From UBA5072 sp963822145 (lineage in GTDB: Bacteria; Bacteroidota; Bacteroidia; Bacteroidales; UBA10428), in the NCBI GenBank assembly GCA_963822145.1, contig CAWGGG010000002.1, forward strand, positions 1 through 64,000: a stretch of 64,000 nucleotides of DNA. Direction: 5' to 3'. Every line of letters starts with the position of its first letter. The stretch's first letter is position 1. Below are positions 34,786 to 43,796 of the stretch, in pieces. The notes below the pieces were generated by a model. It was not told the DNA's origin, searched no databases, and worked only from the letters and a program-made list of their open reading frames with translations. The position numbers were made by a program, and so were the translations under genes.

Positions 34786-36318
34786 TTACTTGCTCCTGTA
34801 CCTGCGGAATATGATATTGAATATCGCTTTCCAAAAATAAACCCAGTCGGTACGTAACGGATGCTTTTCGTAGGCTTTCAGGTATTTGAGTTCCGAGGCA
34901 ATGATTTCCTCCAGGGTTTTCGGATAATCCACATAAAAGGGAGGAATCAGTCCTGGTTTGCTCATAATCCGCAGCTTCTGCAATTCAAGGGTGTACAACC
35001 TGAAATATTGTCTGCTTAAAGGCCTGACGCCAAAAAGCTTCAGATCGCCTTTGATCAGGTTGATCAGCATGGGCAGTTCATCGAGCCAAAAAGAGCGCAT
35101 GATCTTACCGATTGTGGTTACACGGAAATCATCCCGAAATTTCCCCCCTTCCTGCAGTCCGGTTCTTTCATAAATATAATCCTGAAGGTATTCCGCAAAA
35201 GGATGCATGGTGCGCATTTTATAAACCTTGATGGCTTTCCCGCCTTTACCGATGCGTTCAAGGGCAATCATTGGACCGTAGCTCGGATTCTTCGGGAAAA
35301 GGGGTTCCTTAACCTTAATGGCGACAAAATACAGACCTTTGTTTATCACTTTTTCATCCAGGATTTCAAATCCGCACGAATACAGACGTCCAAAAGTTTC
35401 GGCTTTTGATAGTACCCGGTTCTCTCCCCTGGTTAATATGAAGTAGAGTTTCTTGGTAAGAGCAAACTTGGGAAATACGCGTTTTACTATAAAATCAAGG
35501 GTGTAATATAAATAATTGATACCGGTGGGATATTTACTGAGGATTCGTTTCTTGCGCATATTCTTCGATTCAAAATAATCGATGAAAAGTCCCCCTACTG
35601 GTAGTTTTGAGTTTACCGATTCAAAGTACTTATTGATGTACCGGAAATCATTTACGCGTCTTACATTCAGGATGCATTCAAAAGAATGCTGTATCTGGGC
35701 GTCGATATTGAATCTTGTGGTTGTTGCAATAACCAGGGTGTTTGGAGAGTCAATGGCGGCATAGTTTACAACATAATTGAATGCCTCTTCCCCGATTTCG
35801 TTTTTCAGGTATTCCTCTCTCAGCCCAAAATCATACCGTGGTAATTCTTTTTTGATGTGGAAAACAGGGACTTTCTCCTTAAATGCCAGGTTACTGACTT
35901 GAATAATTGGACCTGCCGTTCCGTTTTCGTATTTCACCCGGGTATTTTTAAATACAAAATATATTGAACCTAATAATAATTCAGCAAGGGTAGCAACACC
36001 TACTGTGCCAATAACTATAAACCGGGAATAATTGAAGCTTTGAAAAAGATACATCATGCTGGTCACAATGAAGAAAATAATCAGGTTGGCAATCAAACCC
36101 TTTCTGAGCATAATCATATAGGTAGATTGTGCGCGGAAATTGTATTTCTCCAAAGAAAAGGAAATGATGATCCAGATAAGAAGAAAAAGGAGAAACGAGT
36201 TAAAATAGCTTACATAATAGACGGTACTTACTCCAGGCTTTATCCATACACATAAGGCAAATGATGCAGTAACCAAAACCAAATCACTGATAAATCCGGC
36301 AATGAAACCTTTTTGCAT
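34786..36318 (-). CDS. Initiating sugar transferase (polyprenyl-phosphate, WcaJ/WbaP type)
   Basis: A 510-residue protein with four to five N-terminal membrane segments (about residues 1-125), a middle region, and a C-terminal bacterial sugar transferase domain (about 310-500). The domain shows GPMIALERIGKGGKAIKVYKMRTM, then LPMLINLIKGDLKLFGVRPL and KPGLIPPF, which match the PF02397 catalytic core. Such enzymes move a sugar-1-phosphate onto undecaprenyl phosphate to start glycan repeat units. It differs from typical members in lacking an obvious membrane hairpin directly before the catalytic core. It is convergent with the export lipoprotein gene. Confidence 0.85.
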   Translation of the reverse strand: MQKGFIAGFISDLVLVTASFALCVWIKPGVSTVYYVSYFNSFLLFLLIWIIISFSLEKYNFRAQSTYMIMLRKGLIANLIIFFIVTSMMYLFQSFNYSRFIVIGTVGVATLAELLLGSIYFVFKNTRVKYENGTAGPIIQVSNLAFKEKVPVFHIKKELPRYDFGLREEYLKNEIGEEAFNYVVNYAAIDSPNTLVIATTTRFNIDAQIQHSFECILNVRRVNDFRYINKYFESVNSKLPVGGLFIDYFESKNMRKKRILSKYPTGINYLYYTLDFIVKRVFPKFALTKKLYFILTRGENRVLSKAETFGRLYSCGFEILDEKVINKGLYFVAIKVKEPLFPKNPSYGPMIALERIGKGGKAIKVYKMRTMHPFAEYLQDYIYERTGLQEGGKFRDDFRVTTIGKIMRSFWLDELPMLINLIKGDLKLFGVRPLSRQYFRLYTLELQKLRIMSKPGLIPPFYVDYPKTLEEIIASELKYLKAYEKHPLRTDWVYFWKAIFNIIFRRYRSK

Positions 36319-36363
36319 TCCTCTTCAATGAATCCGTATATAACTATTATCGAATATCTGCTG

Positions 36364-36371
36364 CAAATTTA
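36364..36371 (-). promoter_or_regulatory. Candidate -7 element for the sugar transferase gene
   Basis: On the minus strand this reads TAAATTTG, a TAnnTTTG match 46 bp upstream of the start at 36318. No clear -33 partner is seen. Confidence 0.4.
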
Positions 36372-36455
36372 ACCAAAATGATCCCTTTCGTAATACTATC
36401 TTGAGCAAACATGCGATAAATAGTCAGTATATTTATTCCACATTGACAGAAAGTG

Positions 36456-36535
36456 AAAAAAAGCCCCAAATGCTTAAGAAGCGTTGCGCCTAACGGGATT
36501 GCAAAATAAAATACAGCAACGGCAATTTGGGGCTT
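36456..36535 (-). terminator. Rho-independent terminator after the DUF4493/lamin-tail gene
   Basis: Outer arms AAGCCCCAAAT (36461-36471) and ATTTGGGGCTT (36525-36535) are perfect inverted repeats. An inner pair, CGTTGC (36482-36487) and GCAACG (36516-36521), extends the stem. On the minus strand the 3' arm runs into seven T (36456-36462). It lies 38 bp beyond the stop of the minus-strand lipoprotein gene. Confidence 0.85.
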
Positions 36536-36572
36536 ATGGGAATTGATAGGATCTGTACTGGCTGGTTATTAT

Positions 36573-37847
36573 TTAGTTGCATGGGTCATTTACTGAACCC
36601 GGTGTACCCAGGTCCCCTGTGGTATAAATACTTCTGGAAATGCACCAGGAATTCCCCGCTGCAACCGCTGCCAGGGTCATTTTCCCGGGATCAAGGCATA
36701 ATGAAGCGCCTGATGTCTTTGGAAATCCATCGTTGCCGTAATTCACAGAACATATTACAGAACCATCGTTGCCATTAGTCCCGTAATTGCATATAGTCAG
36801 CATACAACCTGTATTGTTGAGCGTAATGGATGAATTGTATAAATATTTCGTGCCGGGAACTGCATTTTCAGTGCGCGCAAGAACAACGTAACCATGGGCT
36901 GCCAGGATAAATGGCCCTTTTATGACATGACTTTCAGTATCATTCTTTCTGATCACAAGATTGTTCAAATCCACTGAACGACTGGTAGTGTTGTATACTT
37001 CAAACCATTCTCCTTCGGCATCCGTCAGGGCAGTGGGATCATACATGATTTCTGAGATCAGCAGGTCGCCGGTACCCAGATTACCCGCTGCAGGCACGTC
37101 ATTGTTGCCTGAGATATCAACAATTTCAACTGGTACGGGCATTTCATCAAGTCTGATATCAAAAAGGAAGGTACCTGGTGTGGCAGCTGCATCAACATGA
37201 ATTTCATAGTGCTTCTTTGGCTGAGGCGCAGGAATTGAACCCGTAAGAATCTTAACTTCAGGGGATCCTGTGGTACCCGTACGCGTGAGTGTGGCTGCAA
37301 TGCTTAAAGCGGACGCCTGGAAATAACCCGCACGGGTTTCTTCTCTGGTAAAGGTGAGTGATCCAGAAGAAGAACTTACTGTGCAGCTGAAATCTGTAAA
37401 GCTGGCCTTCACGTTTTCCGAGTAAATCACGGTTACCATGACATTGGCCAGTTCACAATTCACAGAAACCGTTTGTGATGAGCCGGCTGTAATGGTAAAA
37501 GGTTCTGATCTCCCAAAATAGTAAGGATTCTCAAAGGCGGCAGGCAGATTATTATCGGAGTGAGCCGTTACATAGTATTCACCGGCCTCTAATTCAATTG
37601 CCCCAGGCATGTCAGAAGCCTTTGCAAATACGCGGACTTCTTCACCCGCAGCATTGAAAATTACAACTTTGAAATCTTCTGTTGCCAGAGTTGATTTCAA
37701 TTGGCTGGACACTTCATTAACGCTGATGAACAAACCTATGTTCACCTGCAATATCCCTGTTGGTTTATCTGCACCCTGGTCCTCTTTTTGGCAGGCCCCG
37801 GCAAGCAACAGGAATACGGAAACAATAGTCAGGATGTTGTTTTTCAT
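36573..37847 (-). CDS. DUF4493/lamin-tail-domain lipoprotein
   Basis: A 424-residue lipoprotein with signal peptide and lipobox LAGAC (Cys19). The N-terminal half resembles DUF4493 (ILQVNIGLFISVNE, VRVFAKASDMPGAIELEAGEYYVTAHS-type beta-sandwich, about 35-230). The C-terminal part has a lamin-tail-like domain (LLISEIMYDPTA, EWFEVYNTTSRSVDLNNLVI, about 262-380). Lamin-tail domains are Ig-like folds found in secreted and surface proteins of Bacteroidota; a binding role is plausible but unproven. It is a single-gene unit, with a leader hairpin directly before the ATG and a strong terminator after the stop. Confidence 0.8.
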   Translation of the reverse strand: MKNNILTIVSVFLLLAGACQKEDQGADKPTGILQVNIGLFISVNEVSSQLKSTLATEDFKVVIFNAAGEEVRVFAKASDMPGAIELEAGEYYVTAHSDNNLPAAFENPYYFGRSEPFTITAGSSQTVSVNCELANVMVTVIYSENVKASFTDFSCTVSSSSGSLTFTREETRAGYFQASALSIAATLTRTGTTGSPEVKILTGSIPAPQPKKHYEIHVDAAATPGTFLFDIRLDEMPVPVEIVDISGNNDVPAAGNLGTGDLLISEIMYDPTALTDAEGEWFEVYNTTSRSVDLNNLVIRKNDTESHVIKGPFILAAHGYVVLARTENAVPGTKYLYNSSITLNNTGCMLTICNYGTNGNDGSVICSVNYGNDGFPKTSGASLCLDPGKMTLAAVAAGNSWCISRSIYTTGDLGTPGSVNDPCN

Positions 37848-37848
37848 A

Positions 37849-37915
37849 AGGGTTACTTGGATATTAACTTGGGTTTCTGATGTATTAATACCCCAAGCAG
37901 GTAAAAAGTAACCCT
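37849..37915 (-). promoter_or_regulatory. Leader hairpin abutting the lipoprotein start codon
   Basis: AGGGTTACTT (37849-37858) and AAGTAACCCT (37906-37915) form a perfect 10-bp inverted repeat. CTTGGG (37868-37873) and CCCAAG (37892-37897) form an inner stem. In the minus-strand mRNA the 3' arm ends one base before the ATG at 37847, so folding would cover the ribosome-binding region. It could alternatively be a protein-binding palindrome or a poor terminator for the upstream SDR gene, but no T tract follows it on the minus strand. Confidence 0.5.
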
Positions 37916-37929
37916 GAATAAAAAAAATA

Positions 37930-38958
37930 TTACGCTGAACCGGTTTCTGCCAGAAAAAGCGGAACCATGTACTGAACAGATTCCCTCACCGGAATAAAGC
38001 TCATATTAAGGGTCTCAACTATTTTTTTATTTGAATAGACCGCTGTTCCAGCTGCTATTTCAAGTGCTTTCCTGGTAATGCGTGACGGTGTACCTGTAAT
38101 GGTTGCCCGCACTGCTTCCGCCATCAGTGCCAGCCTGCTCAGTAAAGGAGTGATCCTGTTCGCAGGTCTGGTCCGCTGCATGGCGTCAGCGATAAAATTT
38201 AAAAAATCACGATGGGAAATATTCTCGCTATTAATGATGTATCGCTCTCCGAAATATTTCCCTTCCATTAGCTTAATCATGGCCGAAGATACATCGCGTA
38301 CATCAATATATCCCCCTGAACCCGGGGGATAGAATTTAAGACCCCTGTAAACCTCCCGGAGAATTTGTCCTCCGGAACTATGCCACATACCTGGACCAAT
38401 GATTACAGCAGGATTTACGATAACGGCCTGAAGTCCCTCATGAATGCCCCTCCAGACCTCCATTTCGCCTTTAAGTTTGCTGATGGAATACACAGAGGCG
38501 CTCTCTCCGGGATTCCAAAGCAGGTCCTCATCGACGGGGGCAGTACCTTCGGGTTCAACCAGCGTTGCAATTGAACTCACATGACAAAGCTTTTCAATGC
38601 CCTGCTCAAGACAGGCATTTACCACATTTATCGTACCCTGTATGTTTAACTCAAAAAGTTTTTCTTTATCGCGCGGATTAAAGGAAACCATGCCTGCAGT
38701 ATGATATACCTCAGTCACACCACGCATGTGTTCCATCAGGTCAAAATAATTCAGCAGATCTCCCTGTATCCATTCAATCTGATCCCATTTTGACGGGATG
38801 TTATCTCCGTAAAATCCAAATACTCTCCTGGCGGTGTCAATTTTATTCCGGTTGCGGTATAAGGCCTTTACACGATATCCTTTATTTACAAGATCATGCA
38901 ATACTTGTGTCCCTAAAAACCCGGTGGCCCCGGTCAACATTATCATCGGTTTAAGCAA
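37930..38958 (-). CDS. NAD-dependent epimerase/dehydratase family (extended SDR)
   Basis: A 342-residue extended short-chain dehydrogenase with the nucleotide-binding motif TGATGFLGTQV (about 9-19) and the catalytic YxxxK in VYSISKLKGE. The sequence is closest to the dihydroflavonol-4-reductase-like/3-beta-HSD-like branch, not to a defined sugar epimerase (VYHTAGMVSFNP, GGYIDVRDVSSAM). Substrate unknown. It is the last gene of a minus-strand run from the acyl-CoA carboxylase genes through purine nucleoside phosphorylase, 39 bp after the latter. Confidence 0.85.
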   Translation of the reverse strand: MLKPMIMLTGATGFLGTQVLHDLVNKGYRVKALYRNRNKIDTARRVFGFYGDNIPSKWDQIEWIQGDLLNYFDLMEHMRGVTEVYHTAGMVSFNPRDKEKLFELNIQGTINVVNACLEQGIEKLCHVSSIATLVEPEGTAPVDEDLLWNPGESASVYSISKLKGEMEVWRGIHEGLQAVIVNPAVIIGPGMWHSSGGQILREVYRGLKFYPPGSGGYIDVRDVSSAMIKLMEGKYFGERYIINSENISHRDFLNFIADAMQRTRPANRITPLLSRLALMAEAVRATITGTPSRITRKALEIAAGTAVYSNKKIVETLNMSFIPVRESVQYMVPLFLAETGSA

Positions 38959-38997
38959 ATTAGCAGATTTATGACCTTGTATATGTTCCGAAATAGG

Positions 38998-39807
38998 CTA
39001 CAATTCTTTTATTAACAGGGAAAATATCCGGATAAGATATTTTTCAGCTTTCCCGGCAATTTCAAGTATATCTTCTAATTTGGCTGGTTCCAGATGATCC
39101 GGATCACATTCGTCAGTTAGTACAGAAATAGCGGCACAGGGAAGCCCCATGTGATTCGCCACAATCACTTCAGGTACCGTAGACATGCCAACGGCATCAG
39201 CAAAATTTCTGTACATTCTATACTCGGCACGGGTTTCAAGATTGGGTCCCATCACCGAAGCATATACGCCCTTGTGCAGAATAACCTTTTCACGACCGGC
39301 GATTTTGAGCAATTTGCTGTTCAGAAATTCCGAATATGGCCGGCTCATATCGGGAAATCTAGGACCAAAAGCATCCAGGTTTTTGCCTCTGAGGGGATTA
39401 TCGGGTAACAGGTTGATGTGATCATCAATCAGCATCAGGCTGCCTTTCTTAAAATTTAGGTTCATAGCCCCGGCAGCATTCGACAGTAATAAATACTTTA
39501 TACCAAGGCTTTTCATTACCCTGATAGGAAAAGTAACCTCCTCCAGGGAATAGCCCTCATAATAATGAAACCTGCCTTGCATGGCGAGGATGTTTTTCTG
39601 GTGAAGCTTGCCAAAAATGAGTTTACCGGAGTGAGACTCCACGGTAGCCAGGGGGAAATTAGGAATATCCTGGTAATCCATGGTACGGATAATATCCAAT
39701 TCATTTACCATCTTCCCCAACCCGGTTCCCAGTACAATCCCGATCTCAGGATTGATGATACCTGCGGCATTTAGATATGCAGCAGTTTGCTTGATCTTTT
39801 CGTACAT
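38998..39807 (-). CDS. punA: Purine nucleoside phosphorylase
   Basis: A 269-residue family 2 (trimeric-type) purine nucleoside phosphorylase, which splits inosine or guanosine with phosphate. It shows IGIVLGTGLGKMV near the N-terminus, the active-site stretches GRFHYYEGYS and LLLSNAAGAMN, and GMSTVPEVIVANHMGL with the Met and Asn region of the base pocket. Length fits. It lies 32 bp downstream of the BCCP gene, so purine salvage is apparently transcribed with the acyl-CoA carboxylase genes. Confidence 0.95.
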   Translation of the reverse strand: MYEKIKQTAAYLNAAGIINPEIGIVLGTGLGKMVNELDIIRTMDYQDIPNFPLATVESHSGKLIFGKLHQKNILAMQGRFHYYEGYSLEEVTFPIRVMKSLGIKYLLLSNAAGAMNLNFKKGSLMLIDDHINLLPDNPLRGKNLDAFGPRFPDMSRPYSEFLNSKLLKIAGREKVILHKGVYASVMGPNLETRAEYRMYRNFADAVGMSTVPEVIVANHMGLPCAAISVLTDECDPDHLEPAKLEDILEIAGKAEKYLIRIFSLLIKEL

Positions 39808-39839
39808 GAACGGAGGTATTTGCAGGTCAAATGTAGCGA

Positions 39840-40376
39840 TTACCTTTCAATCTCCAATAATACTTCATCTTTGGCAACTGAATCTCCCGGCTTAACATGG
39901 ATCTTCCGGACCTTTCCGGAAACCTGGGTGATAATCTCATTTTGCATCTTCATAGCCTCCAGAATAAGGATGGATTCCCCTTCCTTTACCCGGCTCTGTT
40001 CTTCAACAAGTAATTCTACAATTTTACCTGGCATGGGTGCAGATACCACTTCAAGCTTATTGGTCTGCTTGTATTTCTCAAGGTACTGCCTTCTCCTGAA
40101 GGATATGGGTGATTCAATTGTAAATGAATAACTCAGCCCATTTAGCAGTACGGTATATTTATTCTGGCTTTTGTCGGTAATTTCTGCAAGGTATTTTTTG
40201 TTCTTGTACTCAATAACAGTAAAGCCTTCTTCATCCTCAAAGATCTTAACGTCTTTCTTGTGACCGTTAATTTTGAGTTCCTCGCTAAAAGGATTTCTGA
40301 CAACATACTTTTTGCCGCCCGGCGTTACCGCGATATACTCAGGCTCGAATTTTTTCGTTTTCTTAAGCAGACTCAT
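39840..40376 (-). CDS. Biotin carboxyl carrier protein of acyl-CoA carboxylase
   Basis: A 178-residue BCCP. The C-terminal biotinyl domain (about 105-178) has the EAMKMQ motif with the biotin-accepting Lys143 and the preceding APMPGKIVELLV. The N-terminal about 100 residues form a beta-rich BT-like region that holds the subunits together in propionyl/acetyl-CoA carboxylases. It is the third gene of the order carboxyltransferase, biotin carboxylase, BCCP, with 10 bp to the biotin carboxylase gene. Confidence 0.93.
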   Translation of the reverse strand: MSLLKKTKKFEPEYIAVTPGGKKYVVRNPFSEELKINGHKKDVKIFEDEEGFTVIEYKNKKYLAEITDKSQNKYTVLLNGLSYSFTIESPISFRRRQYLEKYKQTNKLEVVSAPMPGKIVELLVEEQSRVKEGESILILEAMKMQNEIITQVSGKVRKIHVKPGDSVAKDEVLLEIER

Positions 40377-40386
40377 AACTCGGGGT

Positions 40387-41892
40387 CTATAAAGATTTAA
40401 GACGTTTGTTCAACACCCAGGGGCTGATGTTCTTCCCCCGTTCAAAGTCGGGCTTTTCAGTCCGCGTGGTTTCAAGTTCGGCTGCAAAGTCAAATGCAGC
40501 AACATAGGCAGCAAGCATTTCATCTTCTTCCTCATTGTAAAAAAGTTTATCCATATCCTTTTCAATAAAAGAAGTATTGAAATCCCCTTTCTTGAATTTC
40601 TTATGATTCATCACGGCAAGGCAAAAGGGTATGGTTGTCTTAATGCCCCGGATCCAGATCTTTTTCAGAGCTGCAGATGCAGCTGAAATGGCTTTTTCCC
40701 GGGTTTCTGCATGCACAATAAGTTTGGCCACCATGGAATCAAAATATGGCGTGATCACAGAATAATCGGTAATACCGGTATCCACCCTGATGTTCTTCCC
40801 CTTGGGGAAGGACACTTTCTCAATGATCCCCAGATTAGGAGAAAAACTAGCCTGGACATCCTCAGCGTTAATCCTGCATTCAATGGCCCATCCCGTAAGG
40901 GTAACGTCATCCTGTTTGAAGGCAAGCTTATGCCCCTCAGCAATCTTGATCTGCCATTCTACCAGGTCAATTCCCGATACAGCTTCTGTAACTGGATGTT
41001 CAACCTGGATGCGGGTATTCATCTCCATGAAAAAGAAATTCCTGTCAGCATCAAGCAGGAACTCCACTGTCCCAACAGAATAGTAATTAACAGCCTTGGC
41101 AATCCTAATGGCAGCCTCACCCATTTCTTTCCTTAACTTCTCATTAATGGCAAAAGAGGGAGATTCTTCTATCAGTTTCTGATGTTTTCGTTGAATGGAA
41201 CACTCGCGTTCACCCAAATGCACATAGTTGCCATGGAGGTCTCCCATGATCTGAAATTCTATGTGTCTTGGATTTCTAACATATTTTTCAATAAATAACG
41301 AAGCATCATTAAAAGCCTTTTCGGATTCATTGGCTGCCATTTTAAACATCTTCTCCATGTTGGATGCCTTCTCTACAATGCGCATGCCCCTTCCGCCTCC
41401 ACCTGCGGCGGCTTTTAATATAACAGGATAACCTATTTTCAAGGCTATGTCAGCAGCTTCCTTCGGATTCTTAACATTTCCCTGGCTTCCCTGCAACAAG
41501 GGTACCTTATACCTTTGGGCGATTTGCTTGGCAATGGTCTTATTCCCCATTTTATAAATTGCCGAAGCAGAAGGTCCGATAAAAATGATGTTCTCTTCTT
41601 CACAGCGCCTCGCAAAATAGGGATTTTCAGCAAGAAATCCGTATCCCGGATGAATGGCGTCAGCCTTAACCTGACGAGCAGCTTCGAGGATCCTTTCCAC
41701 ATCAAGAAATTCAGGTATTTCATCCTGGGTATGGGAAAAATCAATAACATCATCGACCAGCCTGAGATACAAGGCATTGGGCTCTTTGGCAGTCTTAATC
41801 CCAAAGGTTTTAATTTTTAATTTCTTTGCAGTCTCATGGATTCTCACGGCAATTTCGCCACGGTTTGCAATCAGCAGGCTCTTTATTTTCAT
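40387..41892 (-). CDS. Biotin carboxylase subunit of acyl-CoA carboxylase
   Basis: A 501-residue ATP-grasp biotin carboxylase. The N-terminal SLLIANRGEIAVRI, the ATP-binding glycine-rich loop KAAAGGGGRGMR, the carboxylation site segment EMNTRIQVEHPVTE and a C-terminal biotin carboxylase domain are complete. It carboxylates BCCP using ATP and bicarbonate. A 45-bp gap separates it from the carboxyltransferase gene. The partner type (518-residue carboxyltransferase) points to a propionyl-CoA or broad acyl-CoA carboxylase instead of the AccAD fatty-acid enzyme. Confidence 0.95.
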   Translation of the reverse strand: MKIKSLLIANRGEIAVRIHETAKKLKIKTFGIKTAKEPNALYLRLVDDVIDFSHTQDEIPEFLDVERILEAARQVKADAIHPGYGFLAENPYFARRCEEENIIFIGPSASAIYKMGNKTIAKQIAQRYKVPLLQGSQGNVKNPKEAADIALKIGYPVILKAAAGGGGRGMRIVEKASNMEKMFKMAANESEKAFNDASLFIEKYVRNPRHIEFQIMGDLHGNYVHLGERECSIQRKHQKLIEESPSFAINEKLRKEMGEAAIRIAKAVNYYSVGTVEFLLDADRNFFFMEMNTRIQVEHPVTEAVSGIDLVEWQIKIAEGHKLAFKQDDVTLTGWAIECRINAEDVQASFSPNLGIIEKVSFPKGKNIRVDTGITDYSVITPYFDSMVAKLIVHAETREKAISAASAALKKIWIRGIKTTIPFCLAVMNHKKFKKGDFNTSFIEKDMDKLFYNEEEDEMLAAYVAAFDFAAELETTRTEKPDFERGKNISPWVLNKRLKSL

Positions 41893-41937
41893 CCTGACAA
41901 TTTAATGGTTAAAACCTTAGATATAACTAATCCGGAA

Positions 41938-43494
41938 TTACAGGGGGATATTCCCGTGTTTTCTGGACGGAACGCTGACATGCTTGTTTTCGAGCGCTTC
42001 GAAGGCCGCAATCAACTTTTTGCGGGTAATCGCAGGATCGATAACCTCGTCAATGTATCCCTTATCATCGGCCACATAGGGATTGGCAATCTCATCACGG
42101 TATTTGACCGTAAGTTCCTTCTTTAATTTTGCTGGATCATCGGATTCGAGCAACTCTTTGCGATAAAGTATGGATACTGCTCCTTCCGGGCCCATCACGG
42201 CGATTTCTGCCGTTGGCCAGGCCAGGTTAAAGTCCCCTCCGAGATTTTTGCTGTTCATAACGCAATAGGCGCCTCCGTATGATTTTCTCAGGATGACAGT
42301 TACCTTAGGAACTGTTGCATCTGCATAGGCATATAATAATTTTGCGCCATGCCTGATAATTCCGTTATGCTCCTGATCAACACCGGGTAAAAAGCCCGGG
42401 ACATCTTCGAGAGTAAGAATGGGTATATTGAAAGAATCACAAAACCTTATGAACCGCGCCCCTTTAATAGAAGAATTGATGTCCAGCGTCCCTGCCAAAA
42501 CCTTGGGCTGATTGGCCAGTATGCCAATCGTTTTCCCCTTGAGCCGACCAAACCCTATAACCAGATTCTGGGCAAAATATATGGATACTTCAAAAAATGA
42601 GTTCCTGTCAATGATGAGATTGATAATTTCTTTTATATCATAAGGCTTATTCGGATCATCAGGAATGATATCCCGGATGCGATCATCAACACGGGGATCA
42701 GCATCACAATACTCAAAAAAGGGAGGATTCTCCAGGTTGTTGGAGGGCAGATACGACAATAACTTCTGTACCCCGCGGATGGTATTTTCTTCATCTTCAT
42801 AAACAAATTGTGCTACTCCGCTCTTTTTCATATGAACCATTGCGCCACCCAGGTCATCAAATGAAACGTCCTCATTCAGAACTTCCTTAACAACATTGGG
42901 ACCTGTCACAAACATGTAACTTGTTTTGTTGGTCATAAAAATGAAGTCCGTAATGGCCGGGGAATAAACTGCCCCACCGGCAGCAGGCCCCATGATTACG
43001 GAAATCTGGGGTATAACACCCGATGAGGTCACATTCCTGTTGAAAATGGAGGCGTATCCGGCCAGACTGGCCACTCCTTCCTGTATCCTGGCTCCGCCTG
43101 AGTCTATTAAACCAATAATGGGTGCGCCCATCTTTAAGGCCATGTCCTGGATTTTCGAAATTTTCGCTGCATGCACAGATCCCAAGGATCCCCCCATTAC
43201 CGTGAAATCCTGAGAGTAGGCAAATGCCAGACGACCACTGATTTTGCCGTATCCGGTGATCACCCCATCCCCATAAGCTGTTACCTTCTTGCCAAAATCT
43301 CCTCCAGATGCGGCAGGCATCGAGAAAGCATCAATCTCTTCAAATGTATCAGCATCAAAAAGCATGTCAACCCGTTCACGGGCAGTCATCTTCCCTTTGA
43401 GATGCTGTTTTTCAATTATGCCATCACTCTGTTGCTCGGCATAGACTTTTGTCCTTTCAAGAAAACGCGTGTATAACTTTCCTTTTACATCCAT
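41938..43494 (-). CDS. Acyl-CoA (propionyl-CoA type) carboxylase beta subunit
   Basis: A 518-residue carboxyltransferase with N- and C-terminal crotonase-like halves. Hallmarks are KMTARERVDMLFD near the start, the acyl-CoA oxyanion region DSGGARIQEGVASLAGY, the second-half DVPGFLPGVDQEHNGIIRHG and SYGGAYCVMNSKNLGGD. It moves CO2 from biotin to propionyl-CoA, or the reverse in methylmalonyl-CoA decarboxylase-type use. It is the first gene of the five-gene run ending at 37930 and has a TAnnTTTG promoter candidate about 200 bp upstream. Confidence 0.93.
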   Translation of the reverse strand: MDVKGKLYTRFLERTKVYAEQQSDGIIEKQHLKGKMTARERVDMLFDADTFEEIDAFSMPAASGGDFGKKVTAYGDGVITGYGKISGRLAFAYSQDFTVMGGSLGSVHAAKISKIQDMALKMGAPIIGLIDSGGARIQEGVASLAGYASIFNRNVTSSGVIPQISVIMGPAAGGAVYSPAITDFIFMTNKTSYMFVTGPNVVKEVLNEDVSFDDLGGAMVHMKKSGVAQFVYEDEENTIRGVQKLLSYLPSNNLENPPFFEYCDADPRVDDRIRDIIPDDPNKPYDIKEIINLIIDRNSFFEVSIYFAQNLVIGFGRLKGKTIGILANQPKVLAGTLDINSSIKGARFIRFCDSFNIPILTLEDVPGFLPGVDQEHNGIIRHGAKLLYAYADATVPKVTVILRKSYGGAYCVMNSKNLGGDFNLAWPTAEIAVMGPEGAVSILYRKELLESDDPAKLKKELTVKYRDEIANPYVADDKGYIDEVIDPAITRKKLIAAFEALENKHVSVPSRKHGNIPL

Positions 43495-43697
43495 TTGAAA
43501 AGAATTAAGGAATTAATGAAATAAGGACTTTAAAATTGAGAAAGTGACCGGAAGGAATTTGTAATATTTCAACGGACAGAATTGCTGCATAGATAAGAAT
43601 TATCAGTTTCATATCCCTTCTTAATTGTTTGCCCATATGCCTGACTTTCAGGCCATCATCAGGCGGTCAAAAGAACGTGGATGCTGAATGAGCGCAA

Positions 43698-43705
43698 CAA
43701 AGTTA
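43698..43705 (-). promoter_or_regulatory. Candidate promoter for the acyl-CoA carboxylase run
   Basis: The minus strand reads TAACTTTG, fitting TAnnTTTG. A TTG lies 21 nt further upstream (about 43727-43729), close to the usual -33 spacing, which makes this the best two-part promoter match in the window. Confidence 0.5.
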
Positions 43706-43767
43706 ATATAAAAAAAATAACATAATCAATAGGCTGCAGGAGAGATCTTTTAACCAATTGATCATCT

Positions 43768-43790
43768 TATTCTTGGCGAAGAATATTTTT
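43768..43790. terminator. Hairpin beside the end of trxA-DUF6132
   Basis: TATTCTT (43768-43774) and AAGAATA (43779-43785) form a 7-bp stem with a 4-nt loop, beginning 12 nt past the DUF6132 stop on the minus strand. The five-T tract (43786-43790) is on the plus-strand side, the wrong side for the minus transcript, so its terminator role is uncertain. Confidence 0.35.
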
Positions 43791-43796
43791 ACGCGA

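Larger units (their letters stand above)
43495..43796. other. 302-bp non-coding gap with promoter and small hairpins
   Basis: No convincing gene is seen. The gap holds a candidate minus-strand promoter (43698-43705), a small perfect inverted repeat GCCTGA/TCAGGC at 43639-43653 inside the presumed carboxylase leader, and a hairpin at 43768-43785 next to the DUF6132 stop. The leader of the carboxylase mRNA would be close to 200 nt, long enough for RNA-level control, but no known riboswitch was recognised. Confidence 0.5.

Noticed and set aside
39840..43494. Classical AccBC/AccAD acetyl-CoA carboxylase
   Set aside because: The carboxyltransferase is a single 518-residue chain of propionyl-CoA carboxylase type, with BCCP encoded in the same run, so the fatty-acid AccA/AccD form does not fit.
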